64,000 nucleotides of DNA from assembly GCF_003073045.1 (NCBI RefSeq), contig NC_037597.1, positions 8,839,217 through 8,903,216 of the forward strand, read 5' to 3'. The translations under genes were made by a program, and so were the position numbers. The stretch is from Pomacea canaliculata (lineage: Eukaryota; Mollusca; Gastropoda; Architaenioglossa; Ampullariidae). Within the stretch, counting starts at the first letter, position 1. Each line of letters starts with the position of its first letter. Of the stretch, positions 11,301-29,641 are shown piece by piece. Under the pieces are notes generated by a model. It was not told where the DNA came from. It did no database searches and saw nothing but the letters and a program-made list of their open reading frames with translations.

Positions 11301-14261
11301 CTGCATTCCTTAGATTTGTTTTCTTTGTGAAGCAAAGACTATATCATTTATGATGTCATTAAAGTATATTCTCAGAGCTATACCCTGTGGTATATTTGTG
11401 GTATATTGTATAAATATGCAGCATATTTGACATATGTATGTTCTACAAGTTTAAGATGCTATGATTTTCACCTACTGTGAGTAAAAAGTAAGATGTTTGA
11501 GGGCTGATAATTTTGCAAATAGTGACCCCTTCTTCAAATGAAAAAGGTCTTCAGTAAACACCAAAGACTAATTTTCTTGATCAGCATTCATGCATCTGCA
11601 TACAGAAGGTAGAATTATTACATGGTTTTATACTAGTTTTCATGATTAACAAAAATAATTATAGAATGACTGATAAATAGTTACTCTTCAGATATCCTTG
11701 TCATAGTTCACAATAACAGTTTCTTTATAATTGTCTTCCATCATTTCACTGAATACACCCACTTACCTATGTGATACAGGCCAAAGTAGCATATGGTGTC
11801 CTGGTGTTTGTTTATGTGCTGGTGTTGGCATCACTTCGCCAGTGTGGCAGAGTGCACAGCCTGTTTCTGCCAGGTACAAACATCACCTGTCTTATATAAA
11901 AGCAACTGACATTTATTCCATGCTGAGTGTATTCTTAAACAGTGTGCCACTTTATAGCACAGTTTCTATACAGCTGTAGAATTACTAAGAATCTGGCAGA
12001 GCTTACTGTCTATAAAAGGCTAGGGATTTTTTAGACCCCAGGTTCAAATTGTTTGGGGTTTTCAAACCTTCAGTTAAAATTGATGGGGAGTTTTAATTAC
12101 CAACACTACCTTCTTGCTCCATTTTCTGATCAGTTGTAGAAAGAAAATACACTAGAGTACTTGAATTAATATTGTTTTCTTTTATTTAGAAACAGCTTTA
12201 TTAGTGCTGTGTTTTTATGACTGCAAAAAGCTGTGTTTCTAACATTTGATTAACTAGTATTAATGAAATATCAGCTTTTATGTCCAGTTTGGAAAACATC
12301 TTATGTGATGAACCTCTGACCTTAACACTTTTTATTTTTACCAGACACATTTGCAAATTTTCTCATAATTTAGAGCTCTTTTATATGATTTACACACATT
12401 TCTATGCATCGAGAAACTTTGATCTGATAAAGAGATAAGATCTGATAAAATGTTTCATTTTTTGCTATTATAGAATATTTAAAGCAAGAAATTAGTATAA
12501 TAGGAATTTTTTTATGCAGTTTTATACAGCAAACTTCAGTCTTACTATTAATTATATCAAATTTCCAGAGCATTTCTTGTTTGTTTGTTTGTTTGCTTAT
12601 TCTGAAAGGTTTTGTTTGATTTTTGCTTAATATTCCAGTTGTTATGGAAATAAGAAACCCTTGAAAACAAACCCAACTCGAAAATCAAGCTGACATTTAT
12701 AGACATATTAATACTGTTATTGTGGTTTCTTGGATGTGATTTCTCTTGTTTAAGCTTCCATTTAAGAAAAATCTCCTTATTTCTAGCATTTGATGTCCTT
12801 TAAGGATGCAACTAGTTCAAGAAATTTAAATGCAGTTTTATTGAAACAGTGCTATAACATCAAGCCTGCTTTTCTAGATATTACCAAAGAAAAAAAAACA
12901 CTTTTTTAAGATGCTGTGCACTAACAGAGATTCTCTATTTTCTAATATTGCCAAAAACTACATTTTTAGCACATGATAGTAATGCATACCATAACATCAA
13001 ACCTGCTTGGGAATGAATTAACCTTGTAGTGTAACCCCATTGTTTTAATAATCAGGGAGAAAAGTAGAAGTTGATTGGTTGTGATATCTAGTTTTTGTGC
13101 AGATAACTAAAGTTAAATAAATAATAAGAAAAAGGTAATAATAAATGTATATCATTCTTGAGTTTTTATCTTGGAGTTTATCTTTATTTTCAGGTGATAC
13201 TTTTTTTGTGAGCTTCATCAATGGTTGGACATACAGACTCTGGTTAGTTGCCAAAACAGACAGTATCTACTACGTTCTTCAGGGTTTTATCATGTATATT
13301 ACATTTGGTAAGTAGGACACATTGTATCAGATTCTGGTGTAGTGGTAGACTTTTAATTCAAAATAACTTTACATCATTTTGTCCCAGAGGGGAAGGGATG
13401 GTTGTGTTAGTTTTGTGACAAAAAAATATGTTACAAATTGCATGATGTTACCATATGCTGTATATGAGCAGATCTTATTTTTGTGCTTTTTCACACCGTT
13501 TAGGTCCATGGTTTGTTGGTGAAATAATGTCAGACTATATTGGTGTGGTCTGTGTGTGGGGCATCTATGTCAAAGGCGCATTCTTACCTGGTAGTCTAAC
13601 ATTTTTCTATGGAATATTCCAGGTAAGAATAATAACCCTGACATTTGTTTATTAAGGTGTGATGTGAATGATTAACCATTGAGCATGATTATTTGTATCA
13701 CTGAAGACTGGTCTTTTCCAAAGAAAAATTGTTAATTCTTAATATTATTTTTTAATGTGACTATTCAGTTCCTTACCTGTTAGTGTTAGCCTTTATTATG
13801 GGAAGAATATATTCAGATTATGTACTTTATTGCTTGATCATTAGAAATGTATTATTCACATAAATCAAGAATTGAATGTTTTTAATGAGTGACTTTGCTC
13901 TCTGTTGGTAAAAGCAATGTCTGCTGCTCACGTGCAGGTGCTTACATTCAACATTCCTTTATTACTGTTGCTGAGCTTAACCCTGGACATTAGACGACAG
14001 CAAGTCAGCTCCCTACATGTTCCTGCAGCAGCACAATCTCTGGCTGGTCGTTACTTTGTTTTTTCACTTTTTCCTTTTTCCATTCTTCTGGTCTTCCAGG
14101 GATATATGGCACTGACGGAGTTCCCTAAAAATTATGGTACTCTAGCAATGGTTCTTAGCCCAGTGCGGGTTGGATCATTGGTAGTAGCAGTTATGCTTTT
14201 GTATTTTGCTCATACTACCACCGTTAAAAGAACATGTGCTGTAAATGGCAGAATGTATTAA
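5396..14261 (+). CDS. TMEM62: TMEM62 homologue, metallophosphoesterase with C-terminal TM segments
   Basis: Fourteen coding exons: 5396-5584, 5938-6049, 6670-6804, 6939-6984, 7387-7534, 8051-8175, 8469-8591, 10185-10340, 10701-10860, 10990-11100, 11780-11873, 13194-13307, 13504-13622, 13938-14261 (1956 nt, 651 aa; human is about 643). Phases agree throughout. Residues 1-20 form a signal-anchor-like hydrophobic stretch. Calcineurin-like phosphoesterase motifs are all present: DLH (66-68), GDLTDA (101-106), GNHD (143-146), GHYP (233-236) and GHLH (260-263). Several hydrophobic segments from about residue 430 to the end are predicted membrane helices. The GPKRPFNFFG and LCGHLHTLGGLMP blocks match human TMEM62 from memory. 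Metal-binding residues look intact, so it is probably catalytic, but the substrate is unknown. An in-frame ATG at 5360 would add 12 residues; I prefer 5396 because it leads straight into the hydrophobic anchor. Exon 7 ends at a gtaggt donor, since reading on meets a stop. Confidence 0.95.
8756..8827 (+). repeat. Three tandem 24-bp units
   Basis: The unit GTCTTGTTTGATTCCTACGA plus GCCT starts at 8756, 8780 and 8804, with almost perfect copies. It directly precedes the LINE fragment in TMEM62 intron 7. Because 24 is a multiple of three, it creates spurious minus-strand ORFs with an Arg/Asn/Gln-rich repeat. Confidence 0.9.
8841..9441 (+). mobile_element. 5'-truncated CR1/L2-like LINE with internal deletion
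   Basis: Around 8845-8930 the plus strand encodes ELEEGLDRSFLELNVEKTEE, the usual non-LTR reverse transcriptase stretch. After a jump, 9075-9178 encodes FQLLPSGRHYKVPQ and later AAITILNKRHKDS then a stop, which is the C-terminal end of CR1/L2-type ORF2. The sequence ends with an AATAAAGTTTGATTTGATTT tail, the simple-repeat 3' end typical of L2-like LINEs. It is a dead fragment of about 600 bp in TMEM62 intron 7. The clade is inferred from these motifs. Confidence 0.8.
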
Positions 14262-16390
14262 CAAACTAAAATAATTTTCTTTCCTTAAATATTGTGCAAA
14301 GAACATTCTTCAAAGCAAACCAAAGATACAGGGTTGATGTCCAAAATTTAAGGAAAGAGACTTTTTAAAAAAAGAATTATAAAGCGACATAGTATTTGCC
14401 AATTTCTAAATTAAGAAGTTCTAGATCAGACCCTAGATAATGGAAAGGTTACTGTTTACTCCTAGGTAGAATTTCTTAAATGCTGTTATTTGTTTTTGGA
14501 AGCAACTTGGTCTGGAGGTTAGTGTGCTTTACTTCAAACCAGAAGATTGATGGACAGGTAAACTACCCAGCAGGTGGACACCTGATTTATCAGAAAAGGA
14601 AAATTGCTGTGGTAGGAATATATTGGACTCCATCCTGTAAATGTTTTAGGCATAAGAAATCAAAACCACTTACAGTTAACTCCCCCTGCAGCTCCCTGCT
14701 GTTGAACACTGTAACACTTTACAATTCATGAGAAAATAAGTTTTTATGCTGATGTTTTGTTAAGAGACAACCACTCACAGCCAGTCCTTTGAAAAGGAGC
14801 CACATTCAGAAAAAATACATTAGAACCAAAAACAAGATTTGAGTCAATGGTATACAATACTTTATTAAATCGAAAGCTTAACCCTGACCACTACTCACCA
14901 GACTTGGTTTACAAAGGAATGACCCATCTTTGTGGAATTATCAAAAAGCCTTTATTGCATTAATTCTTTAAACTACTCAGATTCACACTAACAGGTTAAT
15001 GGAAAAGATCAGGTTCTCTTTTAAACAAAAGAAGGCAGAGTCTGTTTTTATGGACAAATGTTTATCCAACTTACACAGTTTACTTAAATTTTAAAAAACA
15101 GAAATAATTTAATACTATTTATTTTGTGAATGCACTTAAAAAGGTGTATTTGTACATAATATGTGTATATTTGCATACTTGTCTGTGTTAGTCTCCAACC
15201 TGGTATAAGAGATGTTAAATGATTTTCCACCTAAAGAACAATTAAATGTTGATTGGTGTTTACCCCATTGTTCCTTGTCCAGCACCCCACATAACAATTT
15301 CAAGAGCTGCTTTAAGGACACTCACTAATGTTTAAAATTCTTAAAATATGGATGGTGCACTGCCTTCCACATTTTAATGACTAATTTATAATGCTATTTA
15401 TTGAAAGATAATGAATCTTTTAAAGAGTTATGAAATCGTGATCATTTGTTCTTCAAGTATTGTGAATGTTCTATCGTGGAGTTAATTCAGATATGAGATG
15501 CATGCATTCCAGGCTCATTCTTCTGCTGAGTGAGTGAATGTGTGAGAGATTGTCTGTACATGTGTGTGTGAATCATGGTTCTCACAGTTCATGAACTAGC
15601 TTCTAGTTAAGTAAATATCTTTATTTGATGTTTCAGCAAAGTATGGATGACCTTTTTATTTCTTTTTCTCTTTGCACTTTTTGCAGAGTTGACAAATTCT
15701 TAAATCTGCTTTGCACTTACAATGTCATTTGTGTGTTTTAATGTCAACACTGTCTGTCTAAAGATGCATGTCATATTTGAGGTTTAGTTTTCCAGATAAC
15801 CCAAGTAAGATGCATTTTAAAGATTTTTTAAAAATTAAAATGCATTTATATCCAGTGGGAAATTTTTATCTATAGCCATTGGTCTTAGGCAAAATAAGGT
15901 ATTAGATTATTAGTGAGTTTTTATGAAGTGATGAGACATTTTGCTATGACTGACCTTAGAGGAGACAGAGAATGCAAGTCAATATCTGGGCTATAGTAAA
16001 TCAAGTCAGCAGGACTGATGCATGGATAACTTGGCTGTATATATGTCTCTTTTGATGACATAATGTTCTCTTTCACCATGTGTTTATATCATTTTGTAGA
16101 AGTTATGTCTCTTGCTTTCTTTTGTTTAGTCTTTCTCAACTGTAGAATACCTTGTGTTTCAGAAAAAGTCAAATATCAGTTCTTTCATTCTATGTGAAGT
16201 GTTGATAACATTAATTTCTAGCAAAAAAGAAAATAGTTATATATTCTGCCCTTTAATTAAAATCATTGAACCCTCTATACCTTCTCATTGTGTGTAACAT
16301 TGAATTCCATTGTTTAAGGTATCCTGTTGAATTGCTGTGTGAATTAAATGTAGAATGTGAAGAATGCACAAAAATAAAATAAAAAACAAA
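14262..16390 (+). other. TMEM62 3' UTR / downstream region
   Basis: About 2.1 kb of AT-rich sequence with no credible ORF. An AATAAA at 16373-16378, followed by an A-rich stretch, is the best candidate polyadenylation signal and lies just before the repeat-rich segment. Earlier signals may also be used. Confidence 0.5.
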
Positions 16391-16578
16391 TAGCTGTTGA
16401 AATGTTTTAAGTGTTGGAGTGAACACATTTTATGCCCCAGACAGGTGCACTCATCTATTCATTTCAGTCTAATATTCAGTTCGATATTTTATTGTCTTTT
16501 GGAGGAGATTACTTTGTTTCCCCAATGAACGTGCATGGTGCAGCTATAGTTGAGTTTTCGAGCAAGGTGAAACGGTCA

Positions 16579-17022
16579 CCGGTCATTTCGCCCCACAGCC
16601 TAAGTCAATTCGTCCCTGCTATGCCCATTTCGCCCCATCAACGAACAGTCAATTAAATCGTCCCAGGCCCAAAAGAAGAATCTATCACCGATGACACAGA
16701 TATCTATTTATTACCATCAAATATTATCAAAAGAGCCATACGTTGTTCGAATAATATAGATAGGCAAACTCAAGCTGCGTTTACAAATAAGTTTGCCACC
16801 TTTTTACTAAACAAAATATATAGCCGCTTATAAATACGCATGCAGAGAACGTATCTTTCTATGGCGAATAATGTTTTGAATTAAAGATTTTGTTATAATT
16901 TTATTGTAAACTTGTATTTTGACTTTTTCACCTATCATGATGAATTACAGACGTCGCTGATCGGGCCTGGGAAGACTTGACTTTTTGTTTTTGAGACTTA
17001 GGCTGTGGCGCGAAATGACCGG
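16579..17022. mobile_element. Non-autonomous element with long terminal inverted repeats
   Basis: Left end CCGGTCATTTCGCCCCACAG, and right end reverse-complemented CCGGTCATTTCGCGCCACAG. The match runs on through CCTAAGTC, and after a gap both sides share GTCAA and TCCCAGGCCC. The left arm repeats the 'CATTTCGCCCC' motif internally. Outside the ends, a further shared TCACCGG suggests the true boundary may lie some bases out, with a 13-bp length difference on the right. No clear target duplication. No coding capacity. I do not recognise the family. Confidence 0.7.
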
Positions 17023-17050
17023 CCTCCAGTCCGGTGATCATCGAAAGGCT

Positions 17051-17073
17051 CTTTTTTTTTTTTTTTTTTTTTG
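17051..17073 (+). repeat. Poly-T tract
   Basis: An uninterrupted run of about 22 T just right of the inverted-repeat element. It could be a slippage product or the trace of a retroposed poly-A tail inserted on the minus strand; no partner target duplication was found. Confidence 0.8.
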
Positions 17074-17380
17074 CCTCGGGACGCATGCTTTTTCCTTGTC
17101 TAAGCAGGGTTGCCGTGGTTTTTTCTCTCCCAACCCAACCACCAAAATCTCGTCGAGGTGAAGCACTTTAATTCCCACCAAGTAATCCAACCCGGTAATC
17201 CGGTCTCTAACCCTAACCTCCCAAAGGCTATATGTGCTAGATAAAAAATGCGTTGTTTTATTTCGAAATCACCTCTAGGTGAAGCTTTCCTAGCACATAA
17301 ACTAACCGGGCCCCGTATGCATGTCGACCGGAGAAGGGGTTTAAACCCCTGTAGCGCTGATGTGACACCTATTTTCGTAA

Positions 17381-17453
17381 GCCCGGTTAGCTCAGTCGGT
17401 AGAGCATCAGACTTTTAATCTGAGGGTCAAGGGTTCAAGTCCCTTATCGGGCG
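17381..17453 (+). tRNA. tRNA-Lys (anticodon UUU)
   Basis: A 73-nt cloverleaf. Acceptor stem GCCCGGT pairs with ATCGGGC (one G-U). The D arm contains TTAGCTCAGTCGGTAGAGC. The anticodon loop CTTTTAA gives anticodon TTT. The T arm has GGGTTCAAGTCCC, a consensus B box, with discriminator base G. There is no intron, and CCA is not encoded. All stems pair and internal A and B boxes are intact, so it looks functional. It stands alone, with no other tRNA seen in the window, and lies between TMEM62 and presenilin. Confidence 0.96.
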
Positions 17454-17460
17454 GAATTTC

Positions 17461-17476
17461 TTTTTTTGTTTTTTAG
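17461..17476 (+). terminator. RNA polymerase III T-run terminator
   Basis: TTTTTTTGTTTTTTA begins 8 bp after the tRNA-Lys gene. Runs of four or more T on the non-template strand are the standard Pol III stop signal. Confidence 0.85.
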
Positions 17477-19294
17477 CCCGATCAAGCATTTTTATTTCTT
17501 ATAAACGAACAGGTTTTACGGCATCGTATTTATTCTCTCTCACCGATTGCATTTCTTCTACACCCTGACCACCCCCCCTCTCCTGTTTTCAAACTTTTAT
17601 TGACGAATACGTACACTTTCGAAAATTTTAATTGACCGAGTACCACCTCCCAACCCTACATTCTACGAATATACATATACTAGTCTAGGACTTATAGGTT
17701 CGCCGATATTTAGTATATGATTTAGTCGGTATATATATACGCATTCTTTTTAATTTGGCGCATGCATGGTGCTCGCATACCACCCGTCATACCTTTGCGT
17801 ACCAGTGGTACGTGGTACGCATTACACAGTTTGAAAACCGTGGAGCATAGCCCGATATTTTATAACGACAATTAAAATGTCAGCTGGGCGCTATAGACAC
17901 GTACAGTACAATCGACCATGCACCCGATGCACGTATTTATAGCTTAGCAGCGACATGCTTGTAAAACGAATAATCTTGTTCACCAGGTATTACACATGTG
18001 GCTGAAGATTTTTGTGTGATCTGTTAAAACTTCGAATTCATTCTACTAAAAGGTGAGAAATATTTGTATGTGACTGCATGAAGACAGCGTACATATGTTA
18101 TGAAGCGCCATTTACTTATATAGTCTCTTGACTGCACAGGTTCACAGAATCACTATATAGATTTAAATGCAAAGCTAAATGATATAGCTGGAAAAAGATT
18201 AAAAGACATAACCAGCCCTAGGTCCAGTTTTAAGTACCATACCTAGTATGTTACGTCTTTATAATTACTTTTAATTCAAGATGACTAAAAATGTGAAACA
18301 AAGTTTTAAAAAGCATTTAACTTCCTAGAACGACACAGAATGTAAAATACACAGAACTGGATGAATTAAAAAATGTAACCCCATCTAAACTTAAAATTAA
18401 GATCCCTATAAACTTATAAACAGCTAGAATATCTATGGAAGGACTTGAGCAGGCCTTAAATTCATTAATATTAATAGCTAAAAGACAAAATGCTTCAGGA
18501 AATGCTATATATCCCAAAACCACACTTCTTCTTCTAGAGCTTTTTAATGAAATCCTTAGTAGTCCCCATCTTCTAAACAAAAACAGTCCCCTCTAATCGA
18601 CCCCAGGGTGAACGTGGGAGGACTAGAGTGTGATCACGAACTTATACACGTCCATGGTGTGACAGCGTTCTGACAACCCACTTCATAGCGGATCGAGGGC
18701 GTGTGTAGGGCTGAGAAACAAACATTTAATGTGGGATGCTGTCATCTTCTCCATTTTCTCATAAGAATATTACTCAGGTTCAATACTTTCCAAAATTATT
18801 TTTTAACAATAATTAAATTTGTGTAAGCATTAAATAAAAATAAATACAACAACGAACTTTTGACGATAATGGTTACTCCCTTACTAGGGGAGAGAAAAAA
18901 AAGCAGCAGATGACGCCATCTGTTATTCTTCCGTTTCCTTACGTCTGATGATCGACGAAATTATCTTCTAGTCATAAGGAAGTCGATTATTTTTTTAGCG
19001 AAGTGTCTCTGCCTCATGTAAGATTTTCTTAACGATGGTATCACACATTTTATTTTTACACATTTTGCCCTCATGGTGTTGGTGATCTGCCTTTCCGATG
19101 TCAGAAACATGAGAAGTGATATTCGACAGAGAAAATTTTCAGTAGTGGGTTTTGTTTAGCTTGCTGTTTAACTTTCAGCCTCAGTACAGTAGCTCTATCT
19201 GCTGCCTTTTCATGTTCAAACTGTGCATGTGGTGCATGCGGAACAATATCTTTTTATCAAGTTTTGTTAGTATGTGGATGATCTAACTTCATGC
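17477..19294 (+). other. Region between tRNA-Lys and presenilin; presenilin 5' region
   Basis: No recognisable gene. The last 400 bp should contain the presenilin 5' UTR and possibly its promoter. A plausible 3' splice site (TTTTGTTAG at 19262-19270) just before the first coding exon suggests an upstream non-coding first exon. An open minus-strand frame at 18317-18580 has no recognisable similarity and is probably chance. Confidence 0.5.
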
Positions 19295-25233
<5,939 letters not shown>

Positions 25234-26600
25234 TGCTTCTTTTGCTTTCATTGTTATTTGTTTTCTAATTAAGCATTTAATCTTTCTGTGCTATCTGTCC
25301 ATTTCCTGATGTTTGAATGCACAAAATGACAAAAAAATATTGTAAAGGCATTCCATTAAAACAAGTTAATTATCCTGCTTTTTTATTTTCAGTTTTTAAA
25401 AAACTTAAGTTGTTGAATAATATAATTGGGATCACTGCACTTTGAGTGGATAAATAGACGATGATAGAAATAAGATTGACTTTTGCTTTAGACCATCTCT
25501 GAACTTCTGAATCCAAAATTAATAATTTTGCTCCGTCCCCATCACTTTTTTCTTCTTCTTTTTGGCAAACAGGCATGTGACTTGCATATTCTCTTTTCAC
25601 TTTTGCATTTTGCCATTGAGCTGAAGTTCCAATGTGAGGGAAAAAGTCCTTTTGTCCACCCAGCACTGGGTATCCTGACTGTTCAGGAAAGGTTGAGCAC
25701 TGCTGTAACCTGTTGGACTTACCAGCCTTTATCTCAAACAGTTTTGGATGATAGAAGATAAGGAGCTATTTTGTCATTAATGTGGTAGAAGTGCCAGGGA
25801 CAAATCTAGTAAAGGAAAATACAACTGAACAATATTTGCAATTTTAACTAGGTTGTTAGTTCGGAATATTTTCATGCATCTCTGTTGCATTTCATCTAGA
25901 ATATAAACCTTCATTAAAAAATGAATCTACCAACACCATCAAAATTTCTAGAGGGAAGAGGGTTTCTCCTGCTGCTAGTTAGTGCTCTTTGGACAGACAG
26001 AAGATTATGACCCTGGCAGAAGCATGGCTTTAGTTCTGTGTGTGTGATATTTGCATAGAGAAGTGAGGTACAGAAGAGTTTCTTTTAGCAAGTGCTTTGT
26101 GTCAAAACAACCTAGTTGTGCCTGATAAGTATGTAAATTAGACACAAAGATGCAGCAACAGTGCATCGCAATGCACAGCCTTTTTCCTTGGGTGGTTCAT
26201 GATAGCAGAAAAGGATGAATCTTTGCATTCAGATGTTTTTGTGATTAGAAATATTTGTAGATACTGTGGTCATTGTAAAATATGAAATAATCGTACTGTC
26301 GCATGTGGTGATGAATGTATGTACAAGTTTGTCTCCTCTTTTATTTTAATTTCTGTTGTATGAAAATGAGTACTTTCAAGAGTAAAGCTACTGTTTTGTT
26401 GTATATAATCCTTTTCTCTGCATGATTATACGTTACAATTTTTTTAAAAGTTAAAGAAATGATGATACTTATATGATGAGTACTACATCACATGATTGGA
26501 ATTCTTTTTATTTCTTTATGGACCAAAACACTTCATTGTCATCCATGTTTTCTTTGTTGTCAGTATTTATGTGCTATTTTGATACAAATAAAAAAAAAAT
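25234..26600 (+). other. Presenilin 3' UTR / downstream region
   Basis: AT-rich, without a credible ORF. A candidate AATAAA at about 26586-26591 is followed by an A run. The real cleavage site cannot be told from sequence alone. Confidence 0.45.
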
Positions 26601-28451
26601 ATTGTACATTTGTTTTGTGTACACAAATTCGGAAAATGTGCAGCATGTGCTGTGCATTTATGAATATTTACTTCTTGAATGGCAGACATAGAGTATAAAC
26701 CACTTCTCTTCAGCAATAATAATCGTTTTCATTGCTTTGAAATGACACTTTATGGTAGCTTTGGTTTGAAAATGGTTAAGATTTTGCATTTCCTGCAGCT
26801 ATTATGGTTAAAGTTTTGAGTGTTTGCATTTATGTGAAAGCAAAGGATTTGCATAAAAAGATAACAGGCACAGCTGTCTTTTTTCCAGAAAGTTTTAATA
26901 ACAATTTGGAGACACACAGGGACATACACTCAGTGATAAAATTAAAGGTTTGAGAAAAATCTAGATTTGAGGTGCCTTTTTGACATGCACAGCTGATTCA
27001 AGAAATAAGTCAGGGTTAGATTTCAAGATTAGATTTCAACACTAGATTTCAACAAAGATTTTTAAATAGTGATCAATTTAAATCCTGACAAATTTCAATC
27101 TTGAAATAAATGATGAGAAGCAGCAAAAAGCTTACTTTCACTCAAAAAAAGAAAGCACATTATCATTTTAATTTTTTTTAAAGTGCTTATTTTTTGAAGG
27201 ATGTTGCAGTGGATATATTGTTTTGTCTCCTGTTGCCTGTAAAACCTGTCCAAGATAATTTATGAAGATAAAATGATGCAGATATGGTCACATTATGTGT
27301 TATGAGAACGGTATACACCTTTGTCCCATGCAGCATAAAGCTGATTGATTAGGTTGCATCCAGAAAACCCGAAGCACCATTTCCTATAAGTTGTAGCTCT
27401 TGCTTCTAAAATAGCCGGTGGAAAAGTGTGAGGGGAAAGCTATCAGTTGTTCCGAGAACTGACTGGATGACGTTACTGATGGTTAATCAGCACTAAGAGC
27501 AGATGAGACTACACGGCTGCCAGGAGTGGGGTGGCGGCCATTGCATGGCAAACGATAGGACGGCAGTACTGTGCCAACAGTTAAAATACCATGCGAAACA
27601 GGAGCTGGCGAGATAGACAAACTGGCCACCAGTTAGCGAATAATACATGGTTATCTGGTTATTCATCTGCTTCCCGAACAATGCGGCTTAACTTGAATGA
27701 ATGAACTAATATTCATCATAAAACAACGGGAGCGAACAATTGCAAGGTTTTGACAAGATGCTAAAGGTCTTTCTTAAAGACCCTTCTGAACTCGGCAAAA
27801 GTTGAACCTATGACCAACTTTGGCAATTAGAACTTCGGTCAACGTTCTCCTTCCTATTCACTCCCAGTGGAGTCTGAACTTATTTGCCATTTGCCAGCAC
27901 AATGAGACTTTAGGGCATTGGAAGTCTCACGCTTTAGCATTTCGCCCTGTTAAGGGCTGTACTACTAGCGACTGACTTTTGAGCACTTGGGAGGTTTGAC
28001 ACTTCAGTTCTTTGTCCGAGCGGCATTTGTGTAAATTACTTATGTGTGTACGCTCTCTTGTCTGGAAGATGTTACATCCCTACATATCAGGATGCAGTCA
28101 AAGAAAAAGGAATTCCAATACAAGCGACGAATGCCGCGCAAATATTTTGCATATGGAGCGAACATCGCCTCGTCCTAAGTTTCTCCAAAGAAATACTCAG
28201 ATATAAGTAAATTGAAATTTAGAGTCAACGACTCACACTTCAAGCCCTCGCGAAAAAAAACAAAACAAAAACAAACTCTTTTGGATAAAGAAAACAGCAG
28301 TTAGCGTTCACATAGCCAAAAGCCCATTTGTACCTGAAAGCGCAACGATATTGCAATGTCACAGGACCGTTTGTCCTCCATCATCATGACCACATTCCGG
28401 AACGCACACATTTGGACCGTACAACGGTGCCGCGCCTCTGCGTCGTCTGCG
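26601..28451. other. Gene-free stretch
   Basis: I see no gene. A short motif AGATTTCAA recurs several times at 27018-27055. From about 27370 base composition becomes less AT-rich. No coding similarity was recognised on either strand. Confidence 0.5.
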
Positions 28452-28605
28452 AGGTACACGTACATTGCTACCTTTTGCGGACCAGAGGTACAGGTACATT
28501 ACTACCTTTTGTGTACCGGAGGTACAGGTACATTACTACCTTTTGTGTACCGGGGGTACAGGTACATTACTACCTTTAATGTATCGGAGGTACGCGTACA
28601 AGTTG
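28452..28605 (+). repeat. 34-bp minisatellite, about four and a half units
   Basis: Units start at 28452, 28486, 28520, 28554 and 28588 (partial). The consensus begins AGGTACAGGTACATTACTAC and continues CTTTTGTGTACCGG. Units 2 and 3 are nearly identical. Each unit contains GGTACNNGTAC palindromic motifs. Because 34 is not a multiple of three, all three forward frames read the same peptide repeat (YRYITTF-like), so the ORFs here are artefacts. Confidence 0.95.
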
Positions 28606-29641
28606 TCTGTAGAGGCCGAATGCAGGAGGAACCACTACATTTTCTGCCGTCTTTCCATCCGCGTCCATGATTAGATACGAGAGAGCTTCGTCGACTGTTG
28701 CCAGAAAAAAAAAAACTCGTTGATAAGAGTAGCTTAAATCATTGACAACTATATTTATGCTTCTAGGCTACGTGTTCTTCATCGAAGCTGTTATCGTAAG
28801 TGCCAACCCCTTTTTTCCCCAACCATGTCTTTTTTCGTGTACATCCTGAGGAGGCTTTACACTGCACAAAGCTTACAGAGGGCTGTGTGGGAAATCTGCT
28901 GCAGATAAGAAGAGCTCGGAGATGAAGATACCAAAGGTCGCAACGATCTCAAATAAGCATTCTAAAAATGCGAAAAGGAGGAAATAGAACTCAGGAAAGC
29001 CATCTGACTCTACAAACCCGGCAAAATAAACATCCAAATATCCAAATGCAGCTTTTAAAAAGTGTATCACAAGCACCACCACCCTTAATTCATATTAAAT
29101 TGTAACCCAAAATATTTAGAGTCATTTCATGTTCTAAAAGCAATAATATATTGTGCACACAGCCAAAACCAGTGAATACCTTATTGCATCGGTAACCCAG
29201 CACCATCACAGAAAATGTTTTCATGCACCATTCAGTAAATATAACAATTTTAAAATAAAAATAATGCTGTTCAGAGGAGCTCGCGTAGTCCTGCTGTCTC
29301 TGGGGTTTTCTGCACCTCCCTTGAAGCTACAGTGGGGTCTAGCTTTTGACTTTCAGATCATTGCAATGAGGGGTCAAACGGTAAAGGTGATCAGGGCGCT
29401 AGGAAGGTCACCCTTATACCTTTTTGTTGTTGTTGATGTTGTTCGGATTAGTATGTGCGTGGACACTCAACTCGTCGTCTGCTCTCATAGGAATGTTTTA
29501 AAGCACTGTTATGACGTGGAACCTTGGGATGAAAGCTATCTGAAATGCATTTTGCGTAACGTTCTTGCAAGTGAGATACATTCGTAAAAGACAAAGATGC
29601 TCCTTTCCGACAAGCGTGCCTTTAAAACTAGGTTCTTCCTT
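28606..29641 (-). other. Downstream flank / 3' UTR of the ENTPD gene
   Basis: Lies beyond the ENTPD stop codon. It must hold that gene's 3' UTR, but no minus-strand AATAAA stands out. A 144-codon plus-strand frame at 29153-29587 has no recognisable domain and is probably chance. Confidence 0.4.

Noticed and set aside
17204-17218. CTAACCCTAACC motif resembling telomere repeat
   Set aside because: Only about two units, internal to the chromosome segment and without an array.
18317-18580. 87-codon minus-strand ORF upstream of presenilin
   Set aside because: No recognisable similarity and AT-rich; chance.
28328-28674. Three overlapping ORFs with YRYITTF repeats
   Set aside because: The 34-bp minisatellite read in three frames.
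29153-29587. 144-codon plus-strand ORF downstream of ENTPD
   Set aside because: No domain, signal or splice structure recognised; probably chance.
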